A DNA stretch of 64,000 nt from Neurospora tetraspora (lineage: Eukaryota; Ascomycota; Sordariomycetes; Sordariales; Sordariaceae): contig NW_026944383.1 in NCBI RefSeq assembly GCF_033439725.1, positions 6,634,001 through 6,698,000 on the forward strand. Reading direction: 5' to 3'. The notes under the pieces were generated by a model, which was not told the origin of the DNA, did no database searches, and saw only the letters and a list, made by a program, of their open reading frames with translations. Made by a program: the position numbers and the translations under genes. Shown here piece after piece: positions 57,944 to 64,000 of the stretch (its first letter is position 1; each line of letters begins with the position of its first letter).

Positions 57944-60900
57944 TCAAGCCAACTCCAACCGATAACTAGCAACCTCAAACGGCCTCAAATCAACCTCAAA
58001 CCTCCCCTCCGCCACATCAAACCCGCTCACCTCCTCCAGCTCATCCTCCAGCAAGTTAACTTTACTCACCCTCTTAACCGGCCACCTCGTCTCGATGGTT
58101 CCCCTCGCGCGTCCACCAAGCGAGTCGTATATCCTCAAAATCACGCTCTGTCCCTTCTTCTTCTTCAGCGGACTTCCGTCGTCGTCCTCAACAGAGACGT
58201 CCTCGTCGTCTTCGGCGCGCTTGATGGTGTCGAGGATGAGGGATGGGTTGGAGTTATCGGTGAACCAGACGGGTGGTTCCTGTTCGTCGAGGGCAGCGAA
58301 GGAATGAGGGGACTCGAGGAGTTTAAGCGGGTTATTGAACTCGTAAGCTTTGCGGACGGTCATGGCGCCTAGCGAGCCCGTGTGCGGGAAGACGGCCCAG
58401 CGGATGGTGTGCGTGCCCATGTCTGCGTGGGCGTCGGGGGCTTTGGGGGAGCGGAGCAAGGACAAGCGCATGAGCGAACCGGTGGTGGCGAAGCCGTATT
58501 TGGAATCGTTGAGGATCGAAACGCCGTAGCCGTGTTCCGACAGGTCGGCGAACTTGTGGCAGCAGACTTCGAACTTGGCCATGTCCCAGGAGGTGTTGTA
58601 GTGGGTTGGGCGGCGGACGATGCCGAATTGGGTTTCGTACGAGGCTTCCGTGTTGCGGATGTCGACGGGGAATTCGACCTTGAGGAATTTCATGGTTTCG
58701 TGCCATTCGACGGTGGATTGGACTTCGACATAGGACTGGAGCTCGTTGACGGCGGCTGAGAGGCTGATGATGGTGGAGATGTGGGACTGGTCGGAGATCT
58801 TGGTCTTGGTGATGACGCTGACGCGGTACGTCTTCTCCTCGTGCACTTGGGTCTCGCTGGACTGCAGCTCCTTACGCGTGTCGAGGTGGTAGATCTCGAC
58901 GTCCCAGGCTTGCCAGTAGAGCGGCTTGTCGTCGAAGATGACGAATTGGTTGGCGCGCTGGCCTTCGGGGATGATCTCGCGACTGTCGTATTTGTCGTAG
59001 AGGGACGTGATGGTGCCGGCTTCGACTCGGACCTTGAGTCGCTTATTCTCGAGGACGAAAACTCCGTTGGAAAGCTTGTGGAGTTTGACTCCATCCTCCT
59101 CTTGCCTGATTTCGTACTGTTGGAGCTTAAGGAGAGGTCCTACACCCTTGGCAAGGGCAAAGTCACCCTTGGAAATCTCGACAAGTTCCTCGCGATACCA
59201 TGGTAGAGTGTTGAGGGCAATGCCGCGTTCCATGCTCGTGGTTTCTACTTGGAAAACGCCCAATGCCTTGCAGGCATCCTGCAAGAGCCTTTCACCAGTC
59301 TTGAAGATTTGCGCATATAGCTTTAAAAAGGAAGTTAGTAATGTTTCATCAAGAACACTGATCAACTCTAGACATACCTTATCCGAATCATCATAGCACA
59401 TCTCAATTGAGCTGCCAGGAAGACAATCGTGGAACTGGCAGAGCAGCGTTGCTTCCCACATCTCATCGATTTCCTTCTTTGGATACTTGTAGTCTTTATC
59501 CTTGAGCGAGGCAATCGTTGCGAGCTGCTCGATATCCCTCAGCACAAACTCAGCTTTCCGGTTGAACTTCTTGTTGTTCGCTTGCGTGGTATATGTTCCG
59601 CGGTGCAGCTCGAAGTACAGCTCGCCAAACCAGGTAACGAGGGAATCAGCCTTCCGCTCGAGACTATCGAAAAAGTCATCCACCGAGCCGCCCAAGTTCA
59701 CGCGCGGTAGGAGGCCAACGGTGTCACTGATACCGCGGCAGCGACGAAGCTTCTCTAGGTGCTGCCACGTAGGACCACCGCCTCCATCTCCCTTGCCAAA
59801 GACGAGCAAAGACGTATGGTCTTGGTCCAGAGACTTGTGTTGTGACATGCTGCGCTTAACGTCGCCAAAGTGGGCCTCGGCGGTGTATGTCTCTGAAGGG
59901 GGCATGTGGCAGATGACCTGCGTGCCATCGAGGGCGACCCAGTTGAAGGTTGTGTGGGGGAACTTGTTGATGTTGTTCCAGCTCAGCTTCTGGGTTAGGA
60001 ACCGAGTCATGCCAGCAAGGCGGCAGAGCTGGGGTAGCTGGCTGGAATAGCCGAAAGTGTCGGGCAGCCAGAACGTTTGTGACCTCTTTCCAAAGTTGCT
60101 CTCAAAGAAGCGCTGGCCGTACAAGAACTGCCGGACCAGAGACTCGCCGCTAGGCATGTTGGTGTCGTGCTCAACCCAGCTACCTCCGATAGGATGGAAA
60201 CGGCCCTCAGACACCTTCCTCTTGACACGTTCCCAGACATAGGGGTATAACGTCTTGCACCACTTGTATTGCTGTGCTTGTGAGCAAGCAAAGTTGAGCT
60301 CTGGGTAGCGGTCCATCAGGTCACACTGGTTGGACCAAGATCGAGCCACCTTGCGCTTGGTCTCATCCCAGGGCCATAGCCAGCAGCTGTCAATGTGACA
60401 ATGGCCGATACCAAAGACAAGCGGCTCCTTTCCCTTCTTCGTATCGTATACCCTGGCCGAGTCGACGTCCGGACCAAGGTACTGCTGAGCAATCTCCCGA
60501 CACTTTTTAAGGGAGTCTTTATTGCCGAGCTCAAAGGCCTCGATTATCTCATTGCACGTCTTCAGCGCCTGATGCTGCTCCCACGACTCACTGGGGAACT
60601 CGCGTGCTGCATCGCCAATGATCCAGATATCGATGTATAGCTGCCGGGCATCGGGGTTCACGGCCACGATCTCGGCCTTATCGAGACGAAAGTGCTTGTT
60701 CGGGTCAGGGGGCTGGATGATATCGCCCCCTCCCGCAGCACCGAACATGCCATTGCAGGCCATCTCGATATAGATGGTATGTTCCTTTCCGTCACGGAAC
60801 GAGTCTGGTAATATCCACTCGGTACGCTCACCACCGCCCGTCAAGCCCTGGAGCGGCTTGCCATCATGCGTCCAGACCATGCCCTCGTTGTTGGCGTCCC

Positions 60901-61273
60901 AGTGGAGTTCGAGTAGCCTCTTATCGCGCAAGTCCTTGGGGACCGTGAGGACGACCTTGAACCAGTGGGTGGACCAGGCAGGACCGAAATGGGCGCCGAC
61001 TTCTGTCTTTCTGAACTCGTGCTTGACGGCCTCGTCAAAGGTTGGTCGATCCTGGTCGGGGGCATCCCAGACGGACAACTTGACATGGGGCTCGCCCGAG
61101 GCGACGCCCTCGTACATCATGGCATTGAGATTGTTGTTTTCCCATTGTCCTTTTGCGTAGAACTGACTGATGCGATCCTTGTAGATGTTGGTGATGTTTT
61201 GGCCGACAGGCTTGGGTGCGCGTATCGGGTAGGCCGAGATAGGCTTGTTTTGGGTTGCTGATTCCCCGCCCAT
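57944..61273 (-). CDS. ams1: Class II alpha-mannosidase (GH38), vacuolar Ams1 type
   Basis: Two exons on the minus strand, 61273-59378 and 59320-57944, 1090 aa. The frame also runs through the 57-nt intron without a stop, which would add 19 residues (beginning VCLELISVL) in the middle of CYDDSDK/LYAQIF; conservation of that junction, with gtatgt and a TTACTAAC branch site, supports splicing. GH38 signatures: GHCHIDSCWLWPWDET about 289 (metal-binding His/Asp), FWLPDTFGYSSQLPQL about 402 (with the nucleophile Asp of the family), GKGDGGGGPTWQHLEKL and CQFHDCLPGSSI. No signal peptide at the N-terminus, as in Ams1, which reaches the vacuole by the Cvt/autophagy route. Established role: degrades free oligosaccharides (Man-GlcNAc) in the vacuole and cytosol. 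Confidence 0.96.
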   Translation of the reverse strand: MGGESATQNKPISAYPIRAPKPVGQNITNIYKDRISQFYAKGQWENNNLNAMMYEGVASGEPHVKLSVWDAPDQDRPTFDEAVKHEFRKTEVGAHFGPAWSTHWFKVVLTVPKDLRDKRLLELHWDANNEGMVWTHDGKPLQGLTGGGERTEWILPDSFRDGKEHTIYIEMACNGMFGAAGGGDIIQPPDPNKHFRLDKAEIVAVNPDARQLYIDIWIIGDAAREFPSESWEQHQALKTCNEIIEAFELGNKDSLKKCREIAQQYLGPDVDSARVYDTKKGKEPLVFGIGHCHIDSCWLWPWDETKRKVARSWSNQCDLMDRYPELNFACSQAQQYKWCKTLYPYVWERVKRKVSEGRFHPIGGSWVEHDTNMPSGESLVRQFLYGQRFFESNFGKRSQTFWLPDTFGYSSQLPQLCRLAGMTRFLTQKLSWNNINKFPHTTFNWVALDGTQVICHMPPSETYTAEAHFGDVKRSMSQHKSLDQDHTSLLVFGKGDGGGGPTWQHLEKLRRCRGISDTVGLLPRVNLGGSVDDFFDSLERKADSLVTWFGELYFELHRGTYTTQANNKKFNRKAEFVLRDIEQLATIASLKDKDYKYPKKEIDEMWEATLLCQFHDCLPGSSIEMCYDDSDKVCLELISVLDETLLTSFLKLYAQIFKTGERLLQDACKALGVFQVETTSMERGIALNTLPWYREELVEISKGDFALAKGVGPLLKLQQYEIRQEEDGVKLHKLSNGVFVLENKRLKVRVEAGTITSLYDKYDSREIIPEGQRANQFVIFDDKPLYWQAWDVEIYHLDTRKELQSSETQVHEEKTYRVSVITKTKISDQSHISTIISLSAAVNELQSYVEVQSTVEWHETMKFLKVEFPVDIRNTEASYETQFGIVRRPTHYNTSWDMAKFEVCCHKFADLSEHGYGVSILNDSKYGFATTGSLMRLSLLRSPKAPDAHADMGTHTIRWAVFPHTGSLGAMTVRKAYEFNNPLKLLESPHSFAALDEQEPPVWFTDNSNPSLILDTIKRAEDDEDVSVEDDDGSPLKKKKGQSVILRIYDSLGGRARGTIETRWPVKRVSKVNLLEDELEEVSGFDVAEGRFEVDLRPFEVASYRLELA

Positions 61274-63156
61274 CTTGATATACCAAGGGTGTATGGTGAT
61301 TGGTAGGGAGTCGAGTAGTCGAGAGGGGGATGGGGGGACGAGGATTCTAGGATCTTGCCGGGAGAGCGAGCGTAGATATAAGCTGGTGAGATAGTGATCG
61401 TAAGAGAGGAACTAGACAAGGTAGGCTTAGAGGTCGTCGGTAGGTAATGTAGTATGGTCAAGCGTAGGTCATAACACGACAAGTCATCCACAAAGTATGA
61501 AGAAAAAGAAGATTAAAAGCGTCTGTTTGGCACACGGCTATATTTCTGACGAAACTAACGAATCTGCTGTACACATTGGAGCCAACGGACGGTATTGGTA
61601 TTGGTATCGTATGGCTTCGGGACGCGAGTGTTGTCTTTGGTAGAGGAGGTGACGGCCAGCGAACAAGTCTGCGGGGGGGTCAATCGCGGGTCGAGGGTCG
61701 AGGCGGAGGAGGAGCAACTACTTGGCGCCCAGAAGCCCCCAAGTAGGAAGGGAAGGAGGAAAAGAGGAAATGCTTGCAAAAGGACGGACCTGGACCGACC
61801 GACCGGGGGGTTGGTTATCGGATCCCAATCTGCCCGCCAATGTTTCCTCGCTGTCTGGGTCCGTGTGAAGTGCTGAATGGCAGGCTGGCGCAGTCGGGCT
61901 GCTGGTCAGGGTCGGTGGTGTGTCCAATCCGCTGAGGTGTCGCTTGCCCTGTGCGCAGTGCTGAGCTGTTCCCTCGTCTCGCTGTCAGGGCTGAGGGTTG
62001 TGGCCGGGGTAGATCCACTGCAAGCCACGCCTGAAACATGCACCAGAAAAACAGCAAGTACAGGGGGCAAAGGGGACAAATGCGGGGAAGCCATGTTCAC
62101 CATGCCCTCACTTTGATAATTTCAGTCAACTCCATTCTTCCTTCCTTCCAGCCTATGAGGTGGCGGGGGAACAAAGGCGCCTGCACTCTGCAGCAGAAAG
62201 ATGAAGTGAGTGCAACAGCCTCTTGTACAGCAACAGCCAATTTGGACCCCAACATGTCGTAACTTATACAAAGTTTTGAAATGTCGATGCATTACACGCA
62301 TTACACGCATGCGGTCGATCCAGCTCCTTCAAACGACGAGGAACCACGACAACACGCCTAGCCGTCGACAGTTCCCGTCCCGTTTCAGCAACCGCGTTGG
62401 CCGACCATACATGGTGAAACACACTACATTTTCTCTGAACTAACATGATCTTTTTTCTTCCATCTTACCTCTTCAAGGTAAGGTTTGCGAACTCTCCATC
62501 CGAAACAGCCGATCAGATACGCCTCCGTTCGTTGATACGAGCCTTGTTCTCGCCTCTTCTCTCTACATACAGGTATCCGTCCCGAGGATTTGGCCCCCCC
62601 GAGCCCCCATTTGGCCCCCATCTCCATCATGGGCTTGGTTTTTGATATTGGATATTTCGGAACGAAGATCAGACAACCAAGACATGGAATGGAACTTTGA
62701 CAACATATGACACATTGACACACACACAGAGAACGATAACTATTTCAAGTCATCCTTGATCAAGTGCTTCCATCCTACAACTGAAAAAGATCCATGATCG
62801 CCAAGTCGCCCCCATCAAACACAGATCGATGTCTTTGAGGTCTTGGGTCTGCAGTGGTGGGTTCCAGACCCGATCGTCGCTGTCGCTGTTTTTTGTCTCA
62901 TTGTCCTGTCATCAATGTTTTTGTGAAACGAGACAAGGAACAGAGAACACAGAATGGACCAAACAGAGAAAAAGTAGGGAAGCGGAAGGGTTCAATCTAA
63001 TCTAGTAGGAAGAATGGATCTAGAAGGGTTCTGCATGCTGTCTTGTCTCGTATGTGTCTCGCCTCGCTCGTTCGTCGTGTGCGTGTGCAGATTCTTCTGT
63101 ATCACCACCACGCCACCACCACCACCTCGAATTGTTGTCCCCCGGCCGGCATGATT

Positions 63157-63190
63157 TGTCTGTCTGTCTGTCTGTCTGCCTGCCTGCCTG
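63157..63190. repeat. (TGTC/TGCC)n microsatellite
   Basis: About five TGTC units followed by TGCC units. A clean change of unit within one tract suggests a point substitution spread by slippage. Confidence 0.85.
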
Positions 63191-63319
63191 TCCTGTGTTG
63201 TCAAACAGACAGACTCCAGAGACACGACTACAGACACGACTCGGTCACTCGAGTACAAGTCCGTGTTACCATGCAATTTTACTTTTTTTCTGTCTGTTGG
63301 GGGGGATGAAAGGGACGAA

Positions 63320-63333
63320 GGGGGGGGGGGGGG
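63320..63333. repeat. Poly-G tract of 14
   Basis: Uninterrupted run of about 14 guanines, the second poly-G tract in the window. Confidence 0.8.
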
Positions 63334-63401
63334 AATGGGGGTAGTACCACCACCTGTCACAAGACACCACGACACCATCTATTTCATTGTTGGAATCACA
63401 G

Positions 63402-63511
63402 GTGGGCAAGGGCAGGCAAGGGCAGGCAAAAGGCAAATTGATTTTCGTTACGACTAGGTTTCATGTGTAGGTGGGCAGGTAAAGACAAGGCAAAGGGAAA
63501 TTGATTTTCGT
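63402..63511. repeat. Diverged direct repeat
   Basis: Two copies of a segment reading gtgggca...caaggcaaa...aaattgattttcgt, at 63402-63450 and about 63471-63511, differing by small indels and substitutions. Confidence 0.7.
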
Positions 63512-63530
63512 CACTGCTGGGTTGAGTGTT

Positions 63531-63546
63531 TGTGTGTGTGTGTGTG
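63531..63546. repeat. (TG)n microsatellite
   Basis: Eight TG units. A shorter TG run occurs near 63682-63698. Confidence 0.85.
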
Positions 63547-63846
63547 GTTTCGTCTGTGTTGTGTCCATAAAGTAGCGTAGTTTCATTGCTACTATGTGCA
63601 AGTGAAAGGTGAGCTAAGGTAAGGTAGAGAGAGAAGTATGCTACGCTATCATCCAAGCAATGTACGAAAGGAAAGGTGTTATGTGTGTGTGTGTGTGAAC
63701 TGTGAAACCCCGGAATCAACTCCGCCACCCCGACCGTGACCTTGACCGTGACTCCGTCCCATTATTCCCAAAAACACCCCGGTGTTTCCCCCCCTTTCCC
63801 TTCGCTGTACCGTACCGTACCGACCTGAACCGAACCTCGAAGCAAA

Positions 63847-63882
63847 CCGACCGACCGACCGACCGACCGACCGACCGACCGA
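63847..63882. repeat. (CCGA)9 microsatellite
   Basis: Nine perfect tetranucleotide units followed by two CTGA units near the right edge of the window. Confidence 0.9.
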
Positions 63883-64000
63883 CTGACTGAGCTGGCTAAC
63901 AAAATTCTCAAAGAAACAGACCAATATTGCTCCAGTCCGTGTTTCTATATGGTATCCCATCCATCCATCCAACATGTCTTCCACCATAGTACATAAAAAC

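Larger units (their letters stand above)
61274..64000. other. Gene-free stretch with many simple repeats
   Basis: Upstream region of the mannosidase and beyond, to the window edge. It contains poly-G, GTCT, GT and CCGA tracts between about 63150 and 63890 and a diverged 45-bp direct repeat near 63402-63511. No frame on either strand shows domain content. A gene just past the right edge cannot be ruled out. Confidence 0.5.

Noticed and set aside
63150-63890. CRISPR-like repeats
   Set aside because: These are plain microsatellites without spacers, and the genome is eukaryotic.

Overview
The window comes from a filamentous ascomycete, most likely Neurospora or a close member of the Sordariales. 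The genes have short introns (53-147 nt, two longer) with GT-AG ends and CTAAC/CTGAC-like branch sites. All recognisable proteins are fungal families. The intergenic spaces are long (up to 6 kb) and rich in microsatellites. One block of about 4.7 kb is extremely A+T-rich, has no open frames, and has the look of repeat-induced point mutation (RIP). No tRNA, 5S rRNA, CRISPR or bacterial-type feature was found. Genus and RIP are inferences from sequence style, not from a search.

Layout, left to right. 0-6.5 kb: no supported gene. 6.5-8.7 kb: Zn2Cys6 transcription factor whose zinc cluster is interrupted by an intron. 8.7-14 kb: no supported gene. 14-16.9 kb (minus): NOP14, a ribosome biogenesis factor, divergent from 17.2-18.3 kb (plus), a small membrane-anchored fungal protein of unknown role. 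18.9-21.5 kb (plus): an Hcs1/SMUBP2-type SF1 helicase in five exons. 21.5-27.6 kb: gene-free, with a 20-base poly-G and an (ACG)n tract. 27.6-30.4 kb (plus): large low-complexity fungal protein of unknown function. 31.7-33.1 kb (minus): STK16/Env7-like kinase. 35.5-40 kb: tandem pair of DUF3176 membrane proteins; the first copy is broken and the second intact. 41.5-44.3 kb (minus): a CLIP-170 type microtubule plus-end protein. 44.8-49.8 kb: the A+T-rich block, bounded by about 105-bp terminal inverted repeats and a TA on each side, so apparently one decayed DNA-transposon-like element. 51.5-53 kb (minus): DUF202 membrane protein. 53.9-55 kb (plus): pyridoxal-reductase-type aldo-keto reductase. 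55.9-56.7 kb (plus): Shr3 permease chaperone. 57.9-61.3 kb (minus): vacuolar-type GH38 alpha-mannosidase. 61.3-64 kb: gene-free, with microsatellites.

The genes are mostly unrelated housekeeping functions (ribosome assembly, DNA metabolism, microtubule ends, vacuole and ER membrane biology) and do not form a metabolic cluster. The features most worth a second look are the inverted-repeat-bounded hypermutated element with its internal fossil repeats, the tandem DUF3176 pair with one dying copy, a perfect 26-bp palindrome at 51.3 kb, and several gene-structure details (split zinc cluster, in-frame stop-free intron in the mannosidase, coding 30-bp minisatellite in CLIP-170).
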